This document shows positions 52,791 through 61,078 of a DNA stretch of 64,000 bases, one piece after another. The position numbers and the translations under genes are program-made. Each line of letters begins with the position of its first letter. The stretch's first letter is position 1. The DNA comes from a virus: positions 1 through 64,000 of IMG/VR virus record IMGVR_UViG_3300025133_000073; one strand, written 5' to 3'. The notes under the pieces are model-generated. The model made no database searches. It had not been told where the DNA came from and was given only the letters and a program-made list of their open reading frames with translations.

Positions 52791-54095
52791 TTATCCCATG
52801 CTCAACTCATTGTTTGTGAAGCCCACCATGTCTTCCAAAATATCGGTGATGTCATCTGCTGCTGCACTCAACGCGAAGTTAGGCGTTGTTGTAGGTACAG
52901 CGAGTACGATCTCTTTCTTAGACACCTCATTTTGAAACTGTGTAATGGTATCAGAGTGAGAGAAACTAAGTAACCAGTATCCTCCACCTGTTACTGCTGC
53001 ACTCGCAAGAACATTATCAGTACTGTCAAACAAGAACGGCTGTCCCATTCTGTATTGCTCTCCTGAGTATCCGTTAAGGAAGTTCTCCAATTGAGCAACT
53101 TGCTCAACAGTTCCTGATCCTGCATCAACTGCAGTAACTACAGATACTGGAGCAGTTCCCATAGAAGGGTTAGGTAAAGCAACGAAACGTACTTTAGTGT
53201 AACGACTCTTACCAAGAGTGAAATCCAATACTTGTCCGTCAATTCGTACTCCTGCAGCGGCAGCTAATAAAGCAGCGTTTGTCAATGAGTCAGCGGCAGC
53301 AATTGCTATAACAGCAGATGCTTCATTGATGGGTCGATCCAGAGTAACAGTAGTGGTACCTGCTCCTGAAACAACTACATAACAATTATCAGAAGTAGTA
53401 TTACCTAATCTAATAACGTCTCCATTTGCAGCCACATCACCCGCAACACTCAGCCCTACTTGTGTAGATCCTTGTGAAATAGTGACAGTACCTGCCGTAG
53501 CTACAGTAGCAGCAGCAGAAAGTAATTCGGCAACAATAGGAGGATTTCCTGCAGCATTCTTAACTTCTCTCTTGAAGTTGTCATTTATAGACTTAACAAG
53601 TCCGTTAGCGATGTCGATCTCATCATCAGTCAATAGAGATTGGTAATAACCTGCTTTCAACTTCTCTGCGTCAGTACCTGACCAGAACTGCTGTAAGTTA
53701 ATGTTGATCGCCATCAGCTCTCCTAAGTGATTGGCAACGGCGTCAGAAAGATCTCCTGTAGTTCCGTTGTATCCTATTCCTGTAGATTGTTCAGCTGCAG
53801 CTGCGAAAGCCTGTACTAAAACATTTGTCATAGATGATTTTACAATCACATCAGATACGATAGGAGGCAATGCTGCTCCTCGACTTACTGCAATGACAAA
53901 TCTGTCAGAATCAGCAAGAACTGCAGTTGCCTGCGTTACTCGTACTCCACTTTGAGTAAATATCCCGATCTCACCTACATTCGTAGCCGCCTGAAAGGCT
54001 GCTGAATTAAGATCTGTCGTAGTGATCGTGTTCGTAGCAGGAGTTGCTCCTATGATGATCCCTTTTGCGTTATTAATTGCACTTGGTGCGCTCAT
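52791..54095 (-). CDS. Abundant structural protein, possibly auxiliary capsid protein, 434 aa
   Basis: Ala-, Thr- and Val-rich beta protein with very few charged residues, typical of a major virion component. The N-terminus is NAKGIIIGATPATNTITTTD; a helical part around residues 100-180 (ANHLGELMAININLQQFW) is followed by a strand-rich domain (GTVTISQGSTQVGLSVAGDVAAN) and a C-terminal region ending ILEDMVGFTNNELSMG. It is the last gene before a strong terminator, and a 103-base gap precedes it, an arrangement suited to high expression. In crAss-like virions an auxiliary capsid protein is encoded in this neighbourhood; I assign that role only tentatively. Confidence 0.65.
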   Translation of the reverse strand: MSAPSAINNAKGIIIGATPATNTITTTDLNSAAFQAATNVGEIGIFTQSGVRVTQATAVLADSDRFVIAVSRGAALPPIVSDVIVKSSMTNVLVQAFAAAAEQSTGIGYNGTTGDLSDAVANHLGELMAININLQQFWSGTDAEKLKAGYYQSLLTDDEIDIANGLVKSINDNFKREVKNAAGNPPIVAELLSAAATVATAGTVTISQGSTQVGLSVAGDVAANGDVIRLGNTTSDNCYVVVSGAGTTTVTLDRPINEASAVIAIAAADSLTNAALLAAAAGVRIDGQVLDFTLGKSRYTKVRFVALPNPSMGTAPVSVVTAVDAGSGTVEQVAQLENFLNGYSGEQYRMGQPFLFDSTDNVLASAAVTGGGYWLLSFSHSDTITQFQNEVSKKEIVLAVPTTTPNFALSAAADDITDILEDMVGFTNNELSMG

Positions 54096-54138
54096 TATTT
54101 CTTGTTTTAAAAGATTAAAGGTATACGATCCGCATCGA

Positions 54139-54154
54139 CCTGCTTCATTGCAGG
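54139..54154 (-). other. Small hairpin in the 103-base gap before the 434-aa gene
   Basis: CCTGC at one side (54139-54143) pairs with GCAGG (54150-54154) around a six-base loop, in the 54096-54198 gap. No T-run follows on either strand, so it is not a terminator. The gap shows no TAnnTTTG element. It could be a leader structure of the 434-aa message, or chance. Confidence 0.3.
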
Positions 54155-54198
54155 ATTTTCGTCATATCAATTACAAACCTGTAGTTATTACGTTTTTC

Positions 54199-54930
54199 TT
54201 ATTCTATTATTCTGGCATTCTCTGCCATTTTACTCTGTAGTTCTGCTCGTCCTGTGGACTGCATCATCAATTCAACTGCAATATCGGCAATTTTTTCGTG
54301 TTGCATCTCATGAAACTCACAAAAATCATTTATGTTCGTCAGATCTACATCTTTCGGAACCCTGTAATAAGAGACATGATATACGTCAAGGGTTGCCCCA
54401 TCGAACGCAATAAGTTCATGTCGCTTTCTATTAGAAGCGGAGACAGCATCACCTATAGCGAGCCGTTCCCGATCTAATCTCCAAAGAAGTTCTGCATACG
54501 GTTTCTTGTACGCAGATCTCTTGTTGACACTGTAGTAATCCTCTTTGATGGGTTTTACATTCACCCTATCGGTCTGTTCATCACCACATGCGTCATCATA
54601 TGTAATAGTAGCTTCCTCACCTAAGGTCAACCAGAAATTCACTGGAAGATCTACAAAGTAAGAGTCACTACCGTGGTCTCCTGCAGAAAAGGAAACAGGG
54701 AAGACATCCTCGAAACCCTTGAGCTCTGAAAGATCTTTCGATCGTTTCTCTGTCATCTCAGCTCCCGTACGAGTAGGATTTGCTTTATCGTTCTCGTATC
54801 GTTTGCTAAAATGCTTCTGAGCTACATTATAAAAGACACTGAAGTCATCGTCATCGTATCCAGGAGCACCTCCTGATGATACGACATCGAGTCGGATCTT
54901 CATATAATCAAGTATTTCGTCAGTTGTCAT
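54199..54930 (-). CDS. Putative ring/connector protein, 243 aa
   Basis: The N-terminus (TDEILDYMKIRLDVVSSGGAP) and the C-terminal helix (FCEFHEMQHEKIADIAVELMM) are typical of phage head-tail connector proteins that bind between portal and tail. A beta-rich middle (DSYFVDLPVNFWLTLGEEATI, HELIAFDGATLDVYHVSYYRV) forms the barrel part. The segment HEMQH resembles a zincin motif but lies in the helical arm of the connector and is not followed by a ligand region, so I do not treat it as a peptidase. It shares one base with the upstream gene. Role is by pattern and gene order. Confidence 0.65.
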   Translation of the reverse strand: MTTDEILDYMKIRLDVVSSGGAPGYDDDDFSVFYNVAQKHFSKRYENDKANPTRTGAEMTEKRSKDLSELKGFEDVFPVSFSAGDHGSDSYFVDLPVNFWLTLGEEATITYDDACGDEQTDRVNVKPIKEDYYSVNKRSAYKKPYAELLWRLDRERLAIGDAVSASNRKRHELIAFDGATLDVYHVSYYRVPKDVDLTNINDFCEFHEMQHEKIADIAVELMMQSTGRAELQSKMAENARIIE

Positions 54931-55835
54931 CAGTCTCTACCTTCTGCTCGGTTAACCATAGTTTCAATCAAAATTCTATGATCATTGTTGGAATCATTCT
55001 TCAAGAACGCCATTGTTGATGCAAGGTCTGATCCCATAAGGTCTCCTCCCATTGTACGGTAAATAGTACCGTCCTTCTGCATCGCACTATATGTCAGCGC
55101 CTTGGTTATCAGAATACGTGTCTGAAGATTCACATCATTGATCACATCAAGGAATCTCTTAGGATTCTTTGCAACTTCTTCACCTGCTTGACCCTGAAGC
55201 CATTCAAGTTTAGCATCTGCAGGAACTCTATGATTCTGTAAAAGGAACAGGATATCTGCAAGAGATGTCTTGTCCTCACGTATCTTAGTGTATGCTGAAT
55301 AAGCATCTGCGACAAGATTGGCTGCAGAAGATTTCTTTCCGTCAGCATAGTCAACATCTACTATCATATACTTATAAGATGCTTTTTTGCGGGCTTCCGC
55401 TGCACCATCTGCGATAAAGTTCCTGTTGGTCAACAACACACTACGTGTAATATAATCCATAGGATCGGACAGATCCAGAGTGATCTCGGTCTTACCCAAT
55501 ACTACGGGCTTGAAGATCATTTTCCAGAAATTGTTATCGGTCTTATGAATTGACAGATCACCTGGTTTCAACGACATTCCTGGATGATTCTCCAAAAACT
55601 CTGCTTCTTCAGGGGTCAAAGGATTCACGTATGCTCCGCCTACACTCTTACGCGCAATGCCTATCCTATGGGTAGCATGCTTGTAGAGGAAGGAAGCTTC
55701 ATGCTTCTCAGGTAACCAACCTTTCCTTTTCACAGGTATCACTTTCACTTTCTTATTCGGTAGACTGAATTTTGCAGGAGCATCCATTACGGTTGCCCCT
55801 GCATCATTCGTCTTATTAGCTTTTTCTTTTGCCAT
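54930..55835 (-). CDS. Capsid-module protein of unknown role, 301 aa
   Basis: Basic N-terminus (VKVIPVKRKGWLPEKHEA), then an alpha/beta region with PEEAEFLENHPGM and a helical C-terminal half. A gene of this kind commonly follows the major capsid gene in crAss-like phages. It is preceded by AAGGAG (55844-55849) eight bases before the ATG, an unusually good ribosome-binding site here where most genes lack one. No catalytic motif is visible. It may be a capsid stabilising or minor head protein. Confidence 0.68.
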   Translation of the reverse strand: MAKEKANKTNDAGATVMDAPAKFSLPNKKVKVIPVKRKGWLPEKHEASFLYKHATHRIGIARKSVGGAYVNPLTPEEAEFLENHPGMSLKPGDLSIHKTDNNFWKMIFKPVVLGKTEITLDLSDPMDYITRSVLLTNRNFIADGAAEARKKASYKYMIVDVDYADGKKSSAANLVADAYSAYTKIREDKTSLADILFLLQNHRVPADAKLEWLQGQAGEEVAKNPKRFLDVINDVNLQTRILITKALTYSAMQKDGTIYRTMGGDLMGSDLASTMAFLKNDSNNDHRILIETMVNRAEGRD

Positions 55836-55843
55836 TTTAACTT

Positions 55844-55849
55844 CTCCTT
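55844..55849 (-). promoter_or_regulatory. Strong Shine-Dalgarno site for the 301-aa gene
   Basis: AAGGAG on the minus strand, eight bases from the ATG at 55835. Bacteroidetes rarely rely on such sites, and neighbouring genes (major capsid, 434-aa) have only A-rich leaders. The site fixes the start codon of the 301-aa protein. Confidence 0.7.
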
Positions 55850-55861
55850 AAAACTCAGTTA

Positions 55862-57367
55862 TTACCAAAGGATGTTCGGTATCAGACTCTTCGTACGTGA
55901 AGGATCATATACTATCGCACCACATTGTGACGCACGGTGAATGGTGTAACCATCAGTTGCGTGTGCCATTATACTCATCTTACCTTCTGGTGAGAAAGGA
56001 TCTCTCAATCCTGGCTCGTATCCCCAGATGTTCTCAGATCCTTTCACATAGACCTTCTGAATGTTCGGCTCACCATTGGTGGTTCCGATATCCATGATGT
56101 CATATCTGTAAGATTCTGCAACTCCACCGTCGGGATGAAGGATCTTATTACGTGTACGGTTGTCGTACATGCTGTCAACCATGATGGAGAAACGGATACC
56201 GTTAGGTCCCATGTAATCCAAGAATTGACCGCCGTATCCGAGTGCCAACTTAACCCCTTTCATTCCACCATTCTGAGATGTCTTGAACATCCTGTCCTGA
56301 TTGAACAATGGTGTAAACAATTGAGAATGATTCTCAAGAGCAGTGTGGAACTGTACAGCTCCCCTTTCACCTGTTCGGGCTACGAAGTGACGCTGATCAG
56401 TAGGCAATTTACCTTCTGACAGACTCATCAATACGTCAAGCAACCAATCGATAGTAAAATCAGCATAGAACTCAGTACCTGAAGATTCCATCTGCTGACG
56501 GATACCTGCACCTTGCTTCTTGATGTGACCTGACTTACCGAAGTTGTAATACTCACCGTTCACTCCCCTGTTGCTTCGCGCAAACATAAGTAACTTGTTC
56601 TTTTCCTCACGGAACTCACGATCGAAGATATAATCCTCGTAGTTTGTCCATGTAAGGAAGGTCTTCAACGAACCGTCGCCGTCTTTGACCTTGAAGCCCG
56701 TACCGAAAGGTCGGTTCTTCATGTTACCAGGAACCGTGTGCTCCATACGGATCATAGAGAAAGAATTTCTCATTCCGAAAGGAGACTCGAAGCTGATTCC
56801 ACCACCTTTCTTAGAAAGAGTGTCCTCAACGAGTGACCAATCACGTGACCATCGTGTACCTGATGCCAATTCTTCAACTGGAACAAACAGATCAGGATCG
56901 CCTGTGATAAGCTTTACTGGATAAACATAGTTACTACCGTCTGCCCACGGGTCACGTTGGACCTGCAAAGGGTATAATTCATTTTGATGACCGACAAGGA
57001 TGTGTTCATCCGTGAAGATCTTTTCCTCGAAAACCAAATAGAACTCAGTAACTACTGCTCCTGGTTCATCGCCTACTGCAACTGCGGCACCGTCGGCAGT
57101 AAGTCGAGCCTCCACAAGTGGTAGGTTCTTCGTACTGTCTCCGATCAGTTCCCAAGTGTAATCATCATCGGTATCAAGGTACTTGACCTTATACTTAGAT
57201 AATTGGGAATCGAGATCCATACCAAAATTAGTGGTAAAGATCCTACGCATGATGTCAGTGGCCTTTTGAGGTCTTCCTTGGTATACGCTGTACAGGTGGT
57301 TTGCAGTAGTTATACCGCTCCAGTGCTGTGCATCGTACATCTGAAACTCTGAAAATGGAAGTGCCAT
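55862..57367 (-). CDS. Major capsid protein, 501 aa
   Basis: The head shell protein, expected to have the HK97 fold. It opens with MALPFSEFQMYDAQHWSG and carries long family-like stretches: MRRIFTTNFGMDLD, GDSTKNLPLVEARLTADG, YVYPVKLITGDPDLFVP and KYKVKYLDTDDDYTWEL. No cleaved signal or protease site is evident. It follows an acidic scaffold gene and the portal and terminase, the fixed order of crAss-like phages. The 24-base gap upstream contains no promoter match, so it is expected to be read from the promoter before the scaffold gene. Confidence 0.88.
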   Translation of the reverse strand: MALPFSEFQMYDAQHWSGITTANHLYSVYQGRPQKATDIMRRIFTTNFGMDLDSQLSKYKVKYLDTDDDYTWELIGDSTKNLPLVEARLTADGAAVAVGDEPGAVVTEFYLVFEEKIFTDEHILVGHQNELYPLQVQRDPWADGSNYVYPVKLITGDPDLFVPVEELASGTRWSRDWSLVEDTLSKKGGGISFESPFGMRNSFSMIRMEHTVPGNMKNRPFGTGFKVKDGDGSLKTFLTWTNYEDYIFDREFREEKNKLLMFARSNRGVNGEYYNFGKSGHIKKQGAGIRQQMESSGTEFYADFTIDWLLDVLMSLSEGKLPTDQRHFVARTGERGAVQFHTALENHSQLFTPLFNQDRMFKTSQNGGMKGVKLALGYGGQFLDYMGPNGIRFSIMVDSMYDNRTRNKILHPDGGVAESYRYDIMDIGTTNGEPNIQKVYVKGSENIWGYEPGLRDPFSPEGKMSIMAHATDGYTIHRASQCGAIVYDPSRTKSLIPNILW

Positions 57368-57391
57368 TGATCATTGTATTTTTATATCAGA

Positions 57392-58624
57392 TTAAATTTG
57401 GGCACGGTCCACCAGTGCAATGACATTGTCACGCGCCTTTGTTGAACCAATGCTATCAAGTGAGACCCCTTGGCCTCCGTCATACAACCCTTCGGTCGTA
57501 ATATTTTTCTCAAGCTCCTCTATGGCGCTTGTCATTCCTCTACTTGTGAATATGCTAAGATCAGGCTTCTCATTGAAGACACCCATATGTATAAGATAAT
57601 TCAATCTCATATCAAATGCGTTAGGATCTGCGTCTCTCGTGTCAGTGACAAGTGAGCGAAGTTTCCCATTCTCTTTACGTCCTGTAGGAACAGTTACTGA
57701 GTCAGCGACATTCTGTCGTACCTTCTCTGATACTGGGATCCCAGGAAATATGTTCTCTGTCTTCAAAATATCATCCTTCGTCTTTTCAAGACGTTTGGAT
57801 GCATCCTCCCGTTGCGTCTTAGCTCCTTCATATTGTTCAGCTTCGACCTTTGCCTGCATTGCTCTGAGATTCTTGATGGAGATCTTTGCGTCCTCCTCAT
57901 CATCTGCAGCTGCGAATGAAGCATCGGTCTTACGTAATGCATCCTTAGGTTCATAACCTCTGGCTACAAAATCATTATAGATAAGACTCTTTCTGATCTC
58001 TGCCTTATTTTCAGAAGCAGCGGTATCATCAGCATCATTCTCTATGAATGCATCTTCGGTGTAAGTATCAAGAGTGAGCTTCATATTATGATTCTCAGCT
58101 ATTGCCTCTACAGGTACTCCATTACGGATAGCCTCCAGAACTCTCTTACCTTCTTCCCCAAGACCGTCAAACTCATTCTGTTTGATCGTATCCTTGATCG
58201 CATCAGCAAGACCTTTTACCGAAAGATCCTTCAATGCATCTTCGGAGTCTATGCCTGTAAGTATACCGTCCCTATAAAGTGCCGAAGCAAAATCCGTTAC
58301 AAGTAACGAAGGAGAAGAGGGAGCACTATCAGGGGACGGCGTATTTTCTGAAGCACCTTTTCCCTCTTCGGTCGTAGTAGGTGCGCCTGTCTTAAGGGTT
58401 ACATCGAACCCTTCATTAGTATCATCTTCTGTCCCTGGGGACGTGTCTGCTGATGTGTTTTCCGCCTGTGTTTCAACAACAGGTAACGGACTAAGGGCTT
58501 CATCAGAGGCCGATAAAGGAGCATCTTGTTTGAGTTCTACCTCAAATACTTCTTCATTGGCACCCTCTATGCCATCTACATCAAAATCGAAATTGGGTAT
58601 TATACCCTCTGTGTTATCAGCCAT
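57392..58624 (-). CDS. Acidic scaffolding-type protein, 410 aa
   Basis: Very acidic protein with a disordered, Asp/Glu/Ser/Thr-rich N-terminal third (DVDGIEGANEEVFEVELKQD) and long helices further on (KISIKNLRAMQAKVEAEQYEG, KRLEKTKDDILKTE). Position between portal and major capsid genes plus this composition fit a scaffold that guides capsid assembly and leaves the head. Promoter and palindrome at 58635-58665 lie directly upstream. No protease motif is seen, so removal may be by exit rather than digestion, which is only inference. Confidence 0.75.
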   Translation of the reverse strand: MADNTEGIIPNFDFDVDGIEGANEEVFEVELKQDAPLSASDEALSPLPVVETQAENTSADTSPGTEDDTNEGFDVTLKTGAPTTTEEGKGASENTPSPDSAPSSPSLLVTDFASALYRDGILTGIDSEDALKDLSVKGLADAIKDTIKQNEFDGLGEEGKRVLEAIRNGVPVEAIAENHNMKLTLDTYTEDAFIENDADDTAASENKAEIRKSLIYNDFVARGYEPKDALRKTDASFAAADDEEDAKISIKNLRAMQAKVEAEQYEGAKTQREDASKRLEKTKDDILKTENIFPGIPVSEKVRQNVADSVTVPTGRKENGKLRSLVTDTRDADPNAFDMRLNYLIHMGVFNEKPDLSIFTSRGMTSAIEELEKNITTEGLYDGGQGVSLDSIGSTKARDNVIALVDRAQI

Positions 58625-58634
58625 TTCTAATTTT

Positions 58635-58665
58635 CAAAATTAAACGCATTAATGCGTAATATCAA
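58635..58665 (-). promoter_or_regulatory. Bacteroidetes-type promoter with internal palindrome, before scaffold and capsid genes
   Basis: In the 69-base gap, the minus strand reads TTG (58663-58665), 20 bases, TAATTTTG (58635-58642), then 10 bases to the ATG. The spacer holds a perfect 14-base palindrome ACGCATTAATGCGT (58644-58657), which occupies most of the space between the two recognition elements. A dimeric repressor or activator bound there would control the promoter directly. The layout (TTGAT, 20 bases, TAnnTTTG) is the same as at 35911-35941. Confidence 0.68.
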
Positions 58666-58693
58666 GATATCCATCATTTAAACACGATATTGC

Positions 58694-61078
58694 TTATGCA
58701 CTTTTTGGTGCTTTGTTGATTTTCTGTTTTGCAATGCGTTCAGCTGACTCTCTATCAAGACGGTTCTCCCTCGACTCGTGAGCATGGGTATCATCTACCT
58801 TATTAAGCTCTGAATCGATCTTCTCAACAACATCGGCTGATGTTGCTGTCTTCAATGCGTGCTCTATCACGCCTTTCACCTTGGCAAGGTTGATACTTCC
58901 TTCTTCTCTCACCTTCTCAAGTCTCTCATTCATGGCAGCTCTGAACTCTTCAAGTTCCTGTGCTTTCGCCATCTTCATTTCTTCTACCTGCTGTACAGCC
59001 TGTTGCTGTTGCTTGGCTGCCTCAGCTTCCTGCTGACCCTTCTGTACCTCAGCATTCTCTATCTTCCTTCTCTTAGAACTGATGGAAGGATCCATAAGGA
59101 TATCCATTATCTGTCCAAGATTGACCTTATCTCTCTGCAATCCTGCCTGTGCGATCTGAGTAAGACTCTGCTTCATGTTCTCATAATCAGGAGTATTGGT
59201 AAGAGTAAGACCATAATGTATCTCAGCAAAATCATCTCCGTGCATCATCTGATTGAACATCGTCTGCTCATCTGTCACGTACATCACATGGATATTACGT
59301 CCCTTATATGCAAACTTCGCAAGTTCAAGTGTAGCACGCAGTACTGCAAGTTTGATCCTGTCATGCAATGCAAAGTATATCTCCGTAATATGAGAGGACT
59401 GCATCACAGCTCGTTCAGTATTACCTACAAGTTCATGATTACTGATAGCACCCTCACGTTGTCTGGTAACTCCTGATATGGTTGATATCTCCTCCTTCAG
59501 AAAGTTGAGCATCAACATGTTCTGTTCAATATAGTTTCCCATATCGAAGTTCATAGGAACCCTATTATTGTTCATATTACCTGCAAGAGCTCCTGTTGCT
59601 GCACCTTTCTTTGCTTCCTTGAAGCTGTCAATTGGAAACCATCCCATCTTCTCAGCAAAGTATATTGCATCGTGCTCATCCCATCCTTCAGGTATCATAG
59701 CAAGGTCAAGATATCCTACGGTACCCTTATGCTTGGTCATTGTCTCCCACTGCTTATGCATCAGAAAGTCATAATAGTAAGCGTAAGGCTTCATACGTGC
59801 CATAAGAGAAGTAGTAGGTTCTCCCTCTACTGTATAATCTCCTCCTACGTAAGGACAGAGAGTACCTGTAGGATTGAGAATATCATGTGACTTTACAGGG
59901 AAAGGCTGCATCTTAACATAGATATCCTCACCTATGCGTGTACCTTCCCACCAATCTGTCACCCAGATATACTTCTCGATCCTTTCTCCCTTATTAAGAC
60001 GGGGCTCATAGAACTCATCAACAAAGGTCTTCTCTTCAACTCCTGTTCTCTCATCATAATACACAAGCTTACCTATCTTACGATATGCTCTCCATACCAC
60101 ACGTGTGACAAGTACCGATCCGTCCTCACCGAAAGGCGCAAGGAACTTAGTGGTCATACCTGCAGCATCAGAAGGTACAAGATTTCCATCTGCATCCTCT
60201 ATCATAGAGAAGGTCCCTGCCATAAGATCAGGATAAGCACCTGTTGCTACTGACTCATCAGTACCTGAAGATGCTCCACTTGTTATACCACTGTTCTCGA
60301 TATGTGTTACTTGTTTAGGTGATAGGAAGTCATTGAAATCATCTATGACATTTCCTCGGGAGTGATATCCCCATTCTACAATGATGTCGGCATCTGCCAC
60401 ATCGGGGGAATTACCCTTCCTGATGACCTTCACCTGTGATGGATTACATTTCCTTACCCGTGGATCACCATTGACAACATCAAGAGCATATATCTCTCTT
60501 CCTTCAATAAGACCGTCCATGAATCCCAAGGTCCATTTATAAGGAATTTCCTCTTTTGCCATCACGTGACGCAACAGGTGTGTCCCTCTTCGCTCTCGGA
60601 TGTCCTGGTATTCATACTTGAGAAAGTTATCAAAGTTTCTCATCTCAACCATCATCTCCTGCTTGGACTGATTACTTGAAGCAAGCTCTGTCAACTTCTG
60701 CACAGTGAGATCCTTCATGTTCCTCTCCTTCTCAGAGATGGCATCAGGATTTATCACAGCAAGTTTCCAATCAAACCTTCTCTTCTCTTCTTCACCTGCG
60801 AGTAGATTGATCTTACCATTGGCAATAGGATAATGCTGAGGAGCAAAAGGGAAGTCCTTTGATTGTACATTCATCGGATCACACATGCTCATCATATCAT
60901 CAGAATCAAGAACACTGTTGTACAGATCCCTGTTGATACGCATCTCTCTATATTCTCCCATGTAGGTGCTCGTATAGATCCCCATGTCGCATCCTGCCTT
61001 GGTACATTTCTCAGCCCAATTCTTTGTCTTTTCCTTTTCGTTCTTCTTCTGAGGAGGAAAATCTGTTCTGTCTTTCAT
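58694..61078 (-). CDS. Portal protein, 794 aa
   Basis: Forms the dodecameric DNA channel at the head vertex. The C-terminal half has the phage portal pattern: ISGVTRQREGAISNHELVGN, then SSHITEIYFALHDRIKLAVL, with a long helical tail (KGQQEAEAAKQQQQAVQQVEE) rich in Gln and Glu that would line the portal crown. The middle contains PYAYYYDFLMHKQWETMTKHK, near residue 460. It overlaps TerL upstream by four bases and is followed by the scaffold, the order conserved in crAss-like phages. Length agrees with portals of this group, which are larger than most. No stop or frameshift interrupts it. Confidence 0.85.
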   Translation of the reverse strand: MKDRTDFPPQKKNEKEKTKNWAEKCTKAGCDMGIYTSTYMGEYREMRINRDLYNSVLDSDDMMSMCDPMNVQSKDFPFAPQHYPIANGKINLLAGEEEKRRFDWKLAVINPDAISEKERNMKDLTVQKLTELASSNQSKQEMMVEMRNFDNFLKYEYQDIRERRGTHLLRHVMAKEEIPYKWTLGFMDGLIEGREIYALDVVNGDPRVRKCNPSQVKVIRKGNSPDVADADIIVEWGYHSRGNVIDDFNDFLSPKQVTHIENSGITSGASSGTDESVATGAYPDLMAGTFSMIEDADGNLVPSDAAGMTTKFLAPFGEDGSVLVTRVVWRAYRKIGKLVYYDERTGVEEKTFVDEFYEPRLNKGERIEKYIWVTDWWEGTRIGEDIYVKMQPFPVKSHDILNPTGTLCPYVGGDYTVEGEPTTSLMARMKPYAYYYDFLMHKQWETMTKHKGTVGYLDLAMIPEGWDEHDAIYFAEKMGWFPIDSFKEAKKGAATGALAGNMNNNRVPMNFDMGNYIEQNMLMLNFLKEEISTISGVTRQREGAISNHELVGNTERAVMQSSHITEIYFALHDRIKLAVLRATLELAKFAYKGRNIHVMYVTDEQTMFNQMMHGDDFAEIHYGLTLTNTPDYENMKQSLTQIAQAGLQRDKVNLGQIMDILMDPSISSKRRKIENAEVQKGQQEAEAAKQQQQAVQQVEEMKMAKAQELEEFRAAMNERLEKVREEGSINLAKVKGVIEHALKTATSADVVEKIDSELNKVDDTHAHESRENRLDRESAERIAKQKINKAPKSA

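Noticed and set aside
54096-54198. Promoter in the gap before the 434-aa gene
   Set aside because: I looked for TAnnTTTG with an upstream TTG and found only partial matches (for example TACCTTTA), so I list the hairpin but not a promoter.
54199-54930. HEMQH in the 243-aa connector-like protein as a peptidase site
   Set aside because: It lies in a C-terminal helix expected to bind the portal, with no third ligand region, unlike HEAFH and HEMIH in the giant proteins.
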